From Methylorubrum populi (GTDB lineage Bacteria; Pseudomonadota; Alphaproteobacteria; Rhizobiales; Beijerinckiaceae): 43,100 nt of DNA. The notes beneath the pieces were generated by a model. It saw only the letters and a list, made by a program, of their open reading frames with translations, had not been told where the DNA came from and did no database searches. Each line of letters begins with the position of its first letter. Position 1 is the stretch's first letter. Shown here piece after piece: positions 7,941 to 15,875 of the stretch. Location: NCBI GenBank assembly GCA_020741775.1, contig DYYG01000044.1, positions 1-43,100 on the forward strand, given 5' to 3'. The position numbers and the translations under genes are program-made.

Positions 7941-8954
7941 TTGCCTGCATTTCCGTTCACCGCCATCGTCGCCCAGGAGGAGATGAAGCGGGCCCTGCTG
8001 ATCGCGGCGGTCGATCCGTCAGTCGGCGGCGTCCTCGTCTTCGGCGACCGCGGCACCGGGAAATCCACGGCGATCCGCGCCCTGGCCGCCCTGCTGCCGA
8101 AGATCCGCGCGGTGGTGGATTGTCCCTATTCCTGTGCCCCTGAGAGCCCGGCGGCCGAATGTCCGCATTGTTCGCGGGGGCGGGGCAAGAGCCATCAGAT
8201 CCCGGTGCCGGTGGTGGATTTGCCGCTCGGCGCCACCGAGGACCGGGTCGTCGGTGCCCTCGATCTGGAGCGGGCGCTGACCAGGGGCGAGAAGGCGTTC
8301 GAGCCGGGCCTGCTGGCGCGGGCCAATCGCGGCTTCCTCTACATCGACGAGGTGAACCTTCTGGAGGATCATCTCGTGGATCTTCTGCTCGATGTCGCCG
8401 CCTCCGGCGTCAACACGGTCGAGCGCGAGGGCCTGTCCCTGCGCCATCCGGCCCGCTTCGTCCTGGTCGGCAGCGGCAACCCGGAGGAGGGGGAGTTGCG
8501 CCCGCAGCTCCTCGACCGCTTCGGCCTCGCCTGCGAGGTGACGACGCCGACGGAGATCGCCACCCGAATCGAGGTGCTGCGGCGGCGCGACGCCTATGAG
8601 CGCGACCGCGACGGGTTCTGCGCGGCGCATGCCAAGGCCGAGAAGGCCTTGCAGAAAACGATTCTGTCCGCTCGCGAGCGCCTGGATGCGGTCACGGTGC
8701 CGGATGCGGTTCTGGAAGACGCGGCGCGGCTCTGCCTGGCGTTGGGCACCGATGGCCTGCGCGGCGAACTCACCCTGATGCGGACCGCCCGGGCGCTCGC
8801 TGCCCTGGACGGAGCGGAGGCCGTGACGACAGTGCATCTCCGGCAGGTCGCGCCGAGCGCCCTGCGTCACCGCCTGCGCCGCAATCCCCTCGACGAATCG
8901 GGCTCGACAGCGCGGGTGGCCCGGGCCGTCGAGGAGGTTCTGGGAGCGGAGTGA
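7941..8954 (+). CDS. bchI: magnesium chelatase ATPase subunit I (BchI/ChlI)
   Basis: 337 residues from a TTG at 7941; no in-frame ATG precedes the conserved FPFTAIVAQEEMKRALL, and an AGGGA site lies upstream. AAA+ motifs are Walker A GDRGTGKST (35-43), the Cys-containing insertion CPYSC...CPHC typical of BchI, Walker B FLYIDEVNLL (D136, E137), a sensor LVGSGNPEEGELRPQLLDRF, and a lid ending in RHRLRRNP. BchI works with BchD and BchH to insert Mg into protoporphyrin IX for bacteriochlorophyll. Neither bchD nor bchH is adjacent; the next gene is gpmA in convergent orientation. A role with cobaltochelatase-type subunits cannot be excluded. Confidence 0.88.
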   Translation: MPAFPFTAIVAQEEMKRALLIAAVDPSVGGVLVFGDRGTGKSTAIRALAALLPKIRAVVDCPYSCAPESPAAECPHCSRGRGKSHQIPVPVVDLPLGATEDRVVGALDLERALTRGEKAFEPGLLARANRGFLYIDEVNLLEDHLVDLLLDVAASGVNTVEREGLSLRHPARFVLVGSGNPEEGELRPQLLDRFGLACEVTTPTEIATRIEVLRRRDAYERDRDGFCAAHAKAEKALQKTILSARERLDAVTVPDAVLEDAARLCLALGTDGLRGELTLMRTARALAALDGAEAVTTVHLRQVAPSALRHRLRRNPLDESGSTARVARAVEEVLGAE

Positions 8955-8966
8955 CGGACCGCTCGT

Positions 8967-9005
8967 ACGACATCCGGTTAATCCCTTCGGGATGGCGGAT
9001 GTCGT
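8967..9005. repeat. perfect inverted repeat with nested hairpin between bchI and gpmA
   Basis: acgacatccg (8967-8976) and cggatgtcgt (8996-9005) are perfectly complementary over 10 bp. Inside, atccc (8981-8985) pairs with gggat (8989-8993) around a ttc loop. It lies 13 bases past the bchI stop and could act as its transcript end, or be a dispersed palindrome. Confidence 0.65.
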
Positions 9006-9030
9006 CATCGCTCAAGCGCCGCGCGGGCTC

Positions 9031-9071
9031 CTGATACGGTTCCCGCTTGAATCGAGCGGAGACCGTATCAG
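9031..9071. repeat. second perfect inverted repeat overlapping the gpmA stop
   Basis: ctgatacggt (9031-9040) pairs with accgtatcag (9062-9071). Inside, ccgct and agcgg pair around gaatcg-like bases. The right arm contains the gpmA stop codon (9068-9070). Together with the palindrome at 8967-9005 this marks the convergent end of bchI and gpmA. No T-tract. Confidence 0.6.
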
Positions 9072-9706
9072 TCGTCCTGATCGATATCCTTGTCGAGGAT
9101 CGTCTTCGACTCGACCGTGGTGTCGGCCTTGAGCCGGTAGACGAGCGGGATGCCGGTGGCGATCTCGACGCTTGCGATGGTCTTGGTGGTCATGCCGTCG
9201 AGCACCATCACCAGCGCCCGCAGGGAATTGCCGTGGGCGGCCACCAGCACCCGCTCGCCGACCATCACCCGCGGCAGGATCGATTGGATGTAATAGGGCA
9301 GCACCCGTGCCGCCGTGTCCTTCAGGCTCTCGCCGCCGGGCGGGGGCACATCGTAGGAGCGGCGCCACTCGTGGACCTGGGCATCGCCCCAACGCTCCCG
9401 GGCGTCGTCCTTGTTGAGGCCGGACAGATCGCCGTAATCGCGCTCGTTGAGCGCCTCGTTGCGGATCGTCTCCAGGCCGCCCTGGCCCATTTCCTCCAGG
9501 ATCAGCGCGCAGGTGTTCTGGGCGCGACGCAGGTTCGAGGTGAAGGCCACGTCGAAACGGGTGCCCTGGCTCTTGAGCCAGCGGCCGGCTTGGCGGGCTT
9601 CCTGAACGCCGAGTTCGGTCAGATCCGGATCGCGCCAGCCGGTGAACAGCTTCTTGAGGTTCCACTCGCTCTGGCCGTGCCGAGCGAGGACGAGCAGGCG
9701 CTCCAT
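9068..9706 (-). CDS. gpmA: 2,3-bisphosphoglycerate-dependent phosphoglycerate mutase
   Basis: 212 residues. Histidine-phosphatase motifs are [10 protein letters not shown] (catalytic H10), [13 protein letters not shown], the acid residue in [13 protein letters not shown], and the second His in [10 protein letters not shown]. It interconverts 3- and 2-phosphoglycerate in glycolysis and, in serine-cycle methylotrophs, connects glycerate phosphate to phosphoenolpyruvate. Slightly shorter than E. coli GpmA (250), as usual in alphaproteobacteria. Follows dapB on the same strand after 144 bases. Confidence 0.95.
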   Translation of the reverse strand: MERLLVLARHGQSEWNLKKLFTGWRDPDLTELGVQEARQAGRWLKSQGTRFDVAFTSNLRRAQNTCALILEEMGQGGLETIRNEALNERDYGDLSGLNKDDARERWGDAQVHEWRRSYDVPPPGGESLKDTAARVLPYYIQSILPRVMVGERVLVAAHGNSLRALVMVLDGMTTKTIASVEIATGIPLVYRLKADTTVESKTILDKDIDQDD

Positions 9707-9850
9707 GGGAATCGTCTCTCCGGGGATGGCGGTGCGAGACCGCCGCTGCAGCGCGTGGTCTCGGGATCGTGGCCGGGCCTCTAGCAGAGGCGCTCCCGCC
9801 TCCCAAGCCCGAGCCTGACGTTAAGTCGGAATCGTCATCCGGACGAAGGT

Positions 9851-10654
9851 CTAACGCGCCAGCCCGAGCACGTCGTCCATGCCGTAGAGGCCCGGCGGCT
9901 TGTCGAAGGCCCATTGCGCCGCCTTCAGGGCGCCGCGGGCGAAGATCGCCCGGTCCTCGGCATGGTGGGACAGGGTGATGCGCTCGGAGGGGCCGGCGAA
10001 GATCACGCTGTGATCGCCGACGACGGAGCCGCCGCGCAGGGTGGCGAAACCGATATCGCCGGGCCGGCGGGCGCCGGTATACCCGTCGCGGGTCGAGACC
10101 CGGGTTTCGGCAAGCGCCACCTGTCGGCCCTCCGCCGCCGCTTCGCCGAGCAGCAGCGCGGTGCCCGAGGGGGCGTCGACCTTCATGCGGTGGTGCATTT
10201 CCAGCACCTCGATGTCGAACTCCTCGCCCAGCGTCGCCGCCACTTGGCGGACGAGGCCGGCGAGCAGGTTCACGCCGAGGGACATATTGCCCGAGCGGAC
10301 GATGCGGGCGTGATAGCTCGCCGCCGTCAGACGCTTCAGGTCGTCCTCGGAGAAGCCGGTCGTGCCGATCACGTGGACGATGCGGGCCTGGGCAGCGAGG
10401 TCGGCGAAGGCGAGCGTCGCGGCGGGCGCGGTGAAGTCGAGCACGCCGTCGGCGGCCACGAAGAGCGACAGCGGGTCGTCGGTCACCGGCACACCGAGTT
10501 CGCCGATCCCGGCCAGCAGCCCGGCATCCTTCCCCAAAGCGGCCGAGCCGGGACGCTCGATGGCGCCGTGCAGCGTGCAACCCTTGGCCTCCGCGATCGC
10601 GCGGATCAGCATCCGGCCCATGCGCCCCTCGGCGCCGACAACGACGAGCTTCAT
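9851..10654 (-). CDS. dapB: 4-hydroxy-tetrahydrodipicolinate reductase
   Basis: 267 residues from the ATG at 10654; a GTG at 10669 would add five residues. N-terminal dinucleotide-binding [22 protein letters not shown], and the catalytic signature [15 protein letters not shown] with its His-His and Lys residues are all present. It performs the second committed step of lysine/meso-diaminopimelate synthesis, giving the peptidoglycan cross-linking amino acid. Neighbouring gpmA on the same strand matches an arrangement seen in other Rhizobiales. Confidence 0.95.
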   Translation of the reverse strand: MKLVVVGAEGRMGRMLIRAIAEAKGCTLHGAIERPGSAALGKDAGLLAGIGELGVPVTDDPLSLFVAADGVLDFTAPAATLAFADLAAQARIVHVIGTTGFSEDDLKRLTAASYHARIVRSGNMSLGVNLLAGLVRQVAATLGEEFDIEVLEMHHRMKVDAPSGTALLLGEAAAEGRQVALAETRVSTRDGYTGARRPGDIGFATLRGGSVVGDHSVIFAGPSERITLSHHAEDRAIFARGALKAAQWAFDKPPGLYGMDDVLGLAR

Positions 10655-10728
10655 GATGATCGACTTCACGCTTCGATGGATGGCGGGCTTCTCGCCGGCC
10701 TTTTAGCCCAGTTTGCCGCCGACCGGCA

Positions 10729-11418
10729 TCAAATCCTCTGCGTGGCCAGAAGCGGGCCGAGCACGTCGGTGACGCCGTTCACCGTGATCTGCGTGCCGAC
10801 GCAGAGCAGCAGGAAGGCGGAGAGCCGCCCGAGAACGCGGGCCCGCACCGGGCCGATCAGCGTCACCACCCGGTCGGAGGAGCCGTAGGTGAGGCGGACC
10901 ATGCCGGCGATGGCCAACGCCGCCAGCGAGACACCGATGAAGAAGGCCACGAGATCCGCCGGCTCGGAGGGACGGTTGGCGCCGAGCGCGATGGCCACGG
11001 CGATGGTGCCGGGCCCCGTGGTGAAGGGCAGGGTGAGGGGAAAGAAGGCGATCTCGGCCAGGTTCTCGCGGCTCTCCGGCGCCGCCTCGGCATGTTTGCG
11101 AGCCTCGCGGGTTTCGGGGGCGCTGAGCAGCGTCCAGGCGGAGGCGGCCACGAACAGGCCGCCGGCGATGCGCAGCGCCGCCAGCGATACGCCGAAGAAG
11201 TTGAGGATCGGGGCGCCGGCCCACAGGGCGGCCAGCATGACGAGGGCGGCGTAGAAGCCGATCCGGCGCGACAGCTCGGCCCGCTCGCCCTGCGAGCGGG
11301 TGGCGGTGACCTGCGCGAAGATCAGGGCCGAACCGACCGGGTTCACGATGGAGAAGAGACCGGACAGGGCGAGCAGGAAGCTCGTCAGCGCGGATTCGAA
11401 TCCGACGGAGGCCAGCAT
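10729..11418 (-). CDS. MarC-family integral membrane protein
   Basis: 229 residues, about six hydrophobic segments (roughly 7-30, 50-70, 78-98, 130-155, 160-185, 200-225). Family signs are LFSIVNPVGSALIF near the start and FFPLTLPFTTGPGTIAVAIALG in the middle, both conserved MarC/UPF0056 motifs. Annotated as NAAT transporters, but the substrate of most members is unknown; the early link to multiple antibiotic resistance was not upheld. It precedes dapB with a 74-base gap and follows the methyltransferase gene by 35 bases, so the three may be one transcript. Confidence 0.88.
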   Translation of the reverse strand: MLASVGFESALTSFLLALSGLFSIVNPVGSALIFAQVTATRSQGERAELSRRIGFYAALVMLAALWAGAPILNFFGVSLAALRIAGGLFVAASAWTLLSAPETREARKHAEAAPESRENLAEIAFFPLTLPFTTGPGTIAVAIALGANRPSEPADLVAFFIGVSLAALAIAGMVRLTYGSSDRVVTLIGPVRARVLGRLSAFLLLCVGTQITVNGVTDVLGPLLATQRI

Positions 11419-11453
11419 GCGGGCTCGGCAGCTTTCGTGACGTCGGGTAGGCC

Positions 11454-12188
11454 TTACCCCGGCTGTCCGGCCGGCACCAGCACGCGGGCCGGCACCCGGC
11501 TTTCCAGGCGGCGCACCTGCCGCACCGTGACCGGGCGGTAGAGCTGCTTCGTGGCATCGACGACGTGCAGGCCGGCGAAGGGCATGGCGAGGCCGGTGCC
11601 GAACCGTTCCCAGGCGGCGGCGCTGCGCAGCCAGAACCGGCTGCGGATCGGCGGCATGTAGAGCGTTTCCGCCCAGCCCTCCGGTGAGAACAGCGTCTCG
11701 CGCATCAGCCGCGACAGCTGCGAGCGGCTATAGGGCTGGCCGTGACCGAAGGGGGTCGCGTCCCGCCGCGCCCAGACGCCGGTGCGGTTGGGCACGACGA
11801 GGATCATCCGCCCGCCCGGCGTCAGCACCCGCCAGACATCGGCGAGCAATTCGCTCGGGCTCTCCACCGCCTCGAGGGCATGGACGAGGATCACCCGGTC
11901 GACGGCCGCTTCCGGCAGGGGCAGCATCGTCAGGTCCGCGAGCGCCGTCACCGAGCGTCCGCTGGAGGGCCAGTTCACCACCCCCTGCGTCGCCGGCATG
12001 AAGGCGAGCGTCCGCTCGGCGATGACATGGACGGGCCCGAGATACGGCGTGACGTAGCCAAGCCCGAGCACCCGCAGGCCCGACACCGAGCCGAGGAAGC
12101 CGTGGATCGCCCGGCCGACGACGCGGTGCGTGACGACACCGAGGGGACTGGCGTAGAAGGCGCGCAGGTCCGTCACGTCGAGGCGCAT
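11454..12188 (-). CDS. class I SAM-dependent methyltransferase
   Basis: 244 residues from the ATG at 12188 (MRLDVTDLRAFYAS); an in-frame ATG at 12239 would add a Pro-rich 17 residues. Methyltransferase_11-type features are motif I VLGLGYVTPYL (a degenerate form of the glycine-rich SAM loop), LPLPEAAVDRVILVHALEAVE and the post-motif LADVWRVLTPGGRMILVVPN. The substrate cannot be deduced. The degenerate motif I is normal for this Rhizobiales-type subgroup. Divergent from the glyoxalase II gene, with a tandem repeat in the shared spacer. Confidence 0.85.
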   Translation of the reverse strand: MRLDVTDLRAFYASPLGVVTHRVVGRAIHGFLGSVSGLRVLGLGYVTPYLGPVHVIAERTLAFMPATQGVVNWPSSGRSVTALADLTMLPLPEAAVDRVILVHALEAVESPSELLADVWRVLTPGGRMILVVPNRTGVWARRDATPFGHGQPYSRSQLSRLMRETLFSPEGWAETLYMPPIRSRFWLRSAAAWERFGTGLAMPFAGLHVVDATKQLYRPVTVRQVRRLESRVPARVLVPAGQPG

Positions 12189-12313
12189 CGGATGGGGTGC
12201 CGGCACGGCCGGTTGTCCTCCGGGGGGCTGATGCCGCATCAATGGGGATCGCGGGCGCATCCGGCAAGCGTGGCCGCGCCCTCGCAACCGGAACCGTTCC
12301 CGTGATGCACCGG

Positions 12314-12389
12314 TTCCTGGCCGGGTTTCTTGTTCCTGGTCGGATTTCTCGTTCCTGGCCGGGTCTCTTGTTCCTGGCCGGGTCTCTTG
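12314..12389. repeat. four tandem copies of a 19-bp unit
   Basis: Units start at 12314, 12333, 12352 and 12371, each ttcctggccgggtctcttg or a variant with 1-4 changes; units 3 and 4 are identical. The array lies between the divergent methyltransferase and glyoxalase II genes, ending 53 bases before the latter. It could be a variable-number repeat or a row of binding sites; on the minus strand each unit contains GGAAC. Confidence 0.85.
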
Positions 12390-12442
12390 GCCGGCCCTCG
12401 CGGCCGGACTCGTGTCCCGCACTCCTCGCGAAAGGCTCCCCG

Positions 12443-13222
12443 ATGGCGAACACGCCTCCCGAGATCCGCACCTTCCTGTGCCGCAGTGACAATATCGGCG
12501 TGCTGATCCGAGATCCCGCCAGCGGCGCCTGCGCGGCCATCGACGTGCCGGAGGCGGAGGCGGTGCTCGCCGCCCTCGACGCGGAGGGCTGGCGCCTCAC
12601 CGACATTCTCGTCACCCACCGCCATGCCGACCATATCGAGGGCATTCCCGAGGTGGTGGAGCGCACCGGCGCGCGGGTGACGGCGCCGGAAAAGGCCCGG
12701 GCGGCGGTGCCGGGCGCGGCCCGCTACGTCTCCGAGGGCGATACCGTGACGGTCGGCGGCCTGACCGCCGCGGTCTGGGAGACGCCGGGCCATTGCGCCG
12801 ACCATGTCTCCTATCATTTCGCCGATGCCGGCGTGGTCTTCGCCGGCGACACCCTGTTCACCCTTGGCTGCGGCCGGGTGATGGAGGCCGAGCCCGAGAC
12901 GCTGTGGCGCTCGCTCACCCGTTTCCTCGACCTGCCCGACACGACCGAGGTCTATAGCGGCCACGATTACGTGCTCTCCAACGGCCGCTTCGCCCTGGCT
13001 GCCGATCCCGACAACGCTGCCCTGAAGCAGCGCGTGGCCGAAGCCGAGCGGCTGGCCGAGACGGGCGGCTTCCTGATCCCCTCCACCATCGGCGCGGAGA
13101 AGGCGACCAATCCGTTCCTGCGGGCGGGTGAACCGGCTCTGGCCCGGTCCGCCGACCTCGCGCCGGGAGCCGATCCGGCCGCGGTCTTCACCGCCCTGCG
13201 GAACTGGAAGAACCGGTTTTGA
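12443..13222 (+). CDS. gloB: hydroxyacylglutathione hydrolase (glyoxalase II)
   Basis: 259 residues from the ATG at 12443; the frame is open upstream, but that part crosses the tandem repeat and lacks family sequence. Metallo-beta-lactamase fold: THRHADH (H59, H61, D63, H64) for the binuclear metal site, GHCADHVSYHF with the third histidine, FAGDTLFTLGCGR and YSGHDYVLSN. The C-terminal substrate domain ends with the conserved NPFLR. Hydrolyses S-lactoylglutathione in methylglyoxal detoxification. No glyoxalase I nearby. Confidence 0.93.
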   Translation: MANTPPEIRTFLCRSDNIGVLIRDPASGACAAIDVPEAEAVLAALDAEGWRLTDILVTHRHADHIEGIPEVVERTGARVTAPEKARAAVPGAARYVSEGDTVTVGGLTAAVWETPGHCADHVSYHFADAGVVFAGDTLFTLGCGRVMEAEPETLWRSLTRFLDLPDTTEVYSGHDYVLSNGRFALAADPDNAALKQRVAEAERLAETGGFLIPSTIGAEKATNPFLRAGEPALARSADLAPGADPAAVFTALRNWKNRF

Positions 13223-13374
13223 CGACGGACAGGCGGTGACCGTTCCACAACGTGACGCCGCCTGTGCTCTCCCGGACCTTGCCTTCGCGCCGAGGTCGTG
13301 TGATCGAAACCCACGGTTTGCGCATCGCAACACGACCCGCTCGTCCGCGTCTCCTCGGCGAAAGGCCGGTTCCC

Positions 13375-13527
13375 TTGCCCACCCTGTTTCGTTTTCTCGC
13401 GACGATCGCGATCCTCGCCGGCCTCGTCTTCGCCGGAATGTTCGCGCTCGCCACCTTCGTCGAGCCGACGCCGCGCGAGATGAGCGTCACCATCCCCGGT
13501 TCGAAGCTTCAGCCGGGCGGTCGGTGA
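13375..13527 (+). CDS. 50-residue single-span membrane protein coupled to xerD
   Basis: Starts at TTG 13375, reading MPTLFRFLATIAILAG; longer starts add an Arg/Pro-rich segment without membrane character. One hydrophobic span (about 4-27, LFRFLATIAILAGLVFAGMFA) is followed by a short periplasmic tail with PTPREMSVTIPGSKL. Its TGA overlaps the xerD start as GTGA (13524-13527). A similar small protein upstream of xerD is, as I recall, common in Rhizobiales, which supports it being real. Function unknown. Confidence 0.65.
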   Translation: MPTLFRFLATIAILAGLVFAGMFALATFVEPTPREMSVTIPGSKLQPGGR

Positions 13528-14516
13528 CGGAAGGCCTGTCGCCGGAGCCGCTCGGGCCGGGGCGGTCGGAGGATCCGGCGCAGCTCTTTCTCGACATGCT
13601 CGCCGCCGAGCGCGGGGCGGCAGCCAACACCCTGGCCGCCTACCGGCGCGACCTCGACGATTATTGCGGCTACCTCGCGCAGGAGGGGCTCGTCCCCGAC
13701 GAGGCGGAGGCCGAGCATGTCCGCGCCTACATCGCCTCCCTGGAGCCGCGGGGGCTGAAGGCCTCCTCGGCGGCGCGCCGTCTCTCCTGCATTCGCGGCT
13801 TCCACCGCTTCCTCTACGCGGAAGGTCTGTCGGACACGGATCCGACCGCGCCGGTCGCCGCGCCCCGCCGGGCCAAGGGACTGCCGAAGATCCTGTCCGT
13901 GGCGGAGGTCGATCGCCTGCTCGCCACCGCCCGCGAGCGGGTCGAGGTTTCGGGAGAGAACCGGGCGGAGGCGCGGGCGGCCGCGCGGATGCTGTGCCTG
14001 CTCGAACTGCTCTACGCCACGGGACTGCGCGTATCCGAACTGGTCGCCCTGCCGCGCTCCGCCGCGGCGACGCGCGAACGCTATCTCGTGGTCAAGGGCA
14101 AGGGCGGGCGCGAGCGGCTCGTGCCGCTCACCGATCTCGCGCGGGAGGCGATGCGGATCCATGTGGCGCATCTGCAAGCCGAGGGGACTTGGCTGTTCCC
14201 CGCCGAGAGCGAGAGCGGCCATCTCACCCGTCAGGCCTTTGCCCGGGATCTGAAGGTCGCGGCGGCGGCGGCAGGTTTGCGGCCCGATCGGGTGAGCCCG
14301 CACGTGTTACGCCATGCCTTCGCCAGCCATCTTCTGCAGAACGGTGCAGATCTGCGCATCGTACAGGAATTGCTGGGACACGCCGACATCTCGACCACGC
14401 AAATCTATACGCATGTGCTCGATGAGCGTCTGAAAAACATGGTCCGTGATCTGCACCCTTTGAACGATAGCGATGATGCACGAGAAATAGTGATTACCTC
14501 TGCGAATTCCCCGTAG
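13524..14516 (+). CDS. xerD: site-specific tyrosine recombinase XerD
   Basis: 330 residues from the GTG at 13524. The N-terminal SAM-like core-binding domain (about 15-105) is followed by the catalytic domain with R169 (ATGLRVSEL), the K-containing VVKGKGGRERLVPL, H260 and R263 (HVLRHAFASHL), H286 (LGHADISTTQ) and nucleophile Y295 (IYTHV). XerD with XerC resolves chromosome dimers at dif, activated by FtsK. No integron- or phage-like context, so this is the housekeeping enzyme. The last 20 codons and the following 60 bases are distinctly lower in GC. Confidence 0.95.
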   Translation: MTEGLSPEPLGPGRSEDPAQLFLDMLAAERGAAANTLAAYRRDLDDYCGYLAQEGLVPDEAEAEHVRAYIASLEPRGLKASSAARRLSCIRGFHRFLYAEGLSDTDPTAPVAAPRRAKGLPKILSVAEVDRLLATARERVEVSGENRAEARAAARMLCLLELLYATGLRVSELVALPRSAAATRERYLVVKGKGGRERLVPLTDLAREAMRIHVAHLQAEGTWLFPAESESGHLTRQAFARDLKVAAAAAGLRPDRVSPHVLRHAFASHLLQNGADLRIVQELLGHADISTTQIYTHVLDERLKNMVRDLHPLNDSDDAREIVITSANSP

Positions 14517-14684
14517 GACCTGGGTAGGCGCTTCTTTATACGGTCGGCGCAACGGAATTTTATCTGTTGTCGCTCCAGATGCTGGTCATAGCCTTTCGCG
14601 GCGATGTCACCTGCCTGTCACTCTCGGGCAGGGGCGCGCGAGAAGACGCGGCGCACCAGCCTGAGCGCGCGGATCCAGGAAACC

Positions 14685-15848
14685 ATGCGTCTCGATGTCC
14701 CGACGCTCTTCATGATGACGGTGGCCGTCACCTTCACGGTGGGGGTTCTCTTCCTGTTGTCCTGGAGCCAGACCCGTCGGGAGCGGGCCCTCGCCATCTG
14801 GGGCGTCGCCCATCTGATCGGGGCCGTCGCCTCGCTGATGCTGGCCCTGCGGGGGCAGATCCCGGACTCTCTGTCGATCGGTCTCGCCAACGCGCTGATG
14901 ATCGGCGCCTACGGGCTGATCTGGAGCGGGGTACGCGCCTTCGAGCGGCGTCCTCCGCACCTCCGCTGGGCCGTGGCCGGCGGGGCGGCATGGCTGGCGG
15001 CCTGCCTCGTCCCCGCTTTCTATGACGCCATCGGCCCGCGCATCGTGTTCGCCTCGACGGTGGCCGGATACTACTGCGCCTCAGGCGCGGTCACGATCTG
15101 GAGGGGGCGGCAAGAGGCGCTCGTGTCCCGCTATCCCGCCGTCGTGCTGCTGACGACCTATGCCGCCCTGTACTGGATGCGCATTCCGCTGACGCTGACC
15201 CTGCCGATCCCCGCCTCCATCGGTTCGGAATCGCCCTGGTTCGCCATCCTCTGTTTCAGCGGAACCCTGTTCTCGGTTGCCATCGCCTTCGTGTTCATGG
15301 CCCTGACGAAGGAGCGAGCGGAGCGGGAGCAGCGCCTCGCCGCAGAGACCGACCCGCTGACCGGCATCGCCAATCGCCGCGCCCTCGTCGCCCGCGCCGA
15401 GAAACATCTCGCCGCCGCGCCGGCCGCTTTGCTCCTGTTCGATCTCGACCATTTCAAAGCGGTCAACGACCGATACGGCCACGCCATCGGTGACGCCGTG
15501 CTCGCCGCCTTCTGCCAGATCGCGGCGCCGCTGCTCCCGGCCGGGGCGGTGTTCGGCCGGATGGGCGGCGAGGAATTCGCCTGCTTGCTGCCGCGCCTCG
15601 ACGAGGGGGACGCGGCCCTGGCCGCGGAGCGGGTCCGGGCTGCGGTGGCTCTGTTCGGCCACCCTGATTTTCCGGATCTGCGGATGCGGGTCAGCATTGG
15701 GGCGGCGGCGGAAAGCCAGATCGGCGGCAGCCTGGATTATCTGCTGAGGCAGGCCGACGACGCCCTCTATCGCGCCAAGAATGCCGGCCGGGACCAAGTG
15801 GTGATCGGCCCCAGACGCGGCGTGCGGGACCGAGCCGTGGCGGGGTGA
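14685..15848 (+). CDS. membrane-bound diguanylate cyclase (GGDEF)
   Basis: 387 residues from the ATG at 14685, which has AGGA seven bases upstream; an earlier ATG at 14604 has none. Six or seven membrane spans occupy residues 5-215, followed by a short coiled segment (LTKERAEREQRLAAETDPLTG) and a GGDEF domain. The active loop is GGEEF at 294-298, with LFDLDHFKAVNDRYGHAIGD as the metal/nucleotide site, so it should make cyclic di-GMP. The position of the inhibitory I-site (RxxD) holds PAGA, so product inhibition through that site is not expected. Promoter unclear; an AT-rich patch at 14530-14570 is a candidate. Confidence 0.9.
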   Translation: MRLDVPTLFMMTVAVTFTVGVLFLLSWSQTRRERALAIWGVAHLIGAVASLMLALRGQIPDSLSIGLANALMIGAYGLIWSGVRAFERRPPHLRWAVAGGAAWLAACLVPAFYDAIGPRIVFASTVAGYYCASGAVTIWRGRQEALVSRYPAVVLLTTYAALYWMRIPLTLTLPIPASIGSESPWFAILCFSGTLFSVAIAFVFMALTKERAEREQRLAAETDPLTGIANRRALVARAEKHLAAAPAALLLFDLDHFKAVNDRYGHAIGDAVLAAFCQIAAPLLPAGAVFGRMGGEEFACLLPRLDEGDAALAAERVRAAVALFGHPDFPDLRMRVSIGAAAESQIGGSLDYLLRQADDALYRAKNAGRDQVVIGPRRGVRDRAVAG

Positions 15849-15875
15849 GGGTCCGGTCTCGCCGGTTCGGCCGGA

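Noticed and set aside
12314..12389. CRISPR array
   Set aside because: The 19-bp units are directly adjacent with no spacers, and no cas genes are present.
12197..12442. Upstream extension of gloB through the tandem repeat
   Set aside because: No glyoxalase sequence; the repeat produces a low-complexity peptide on both strands.
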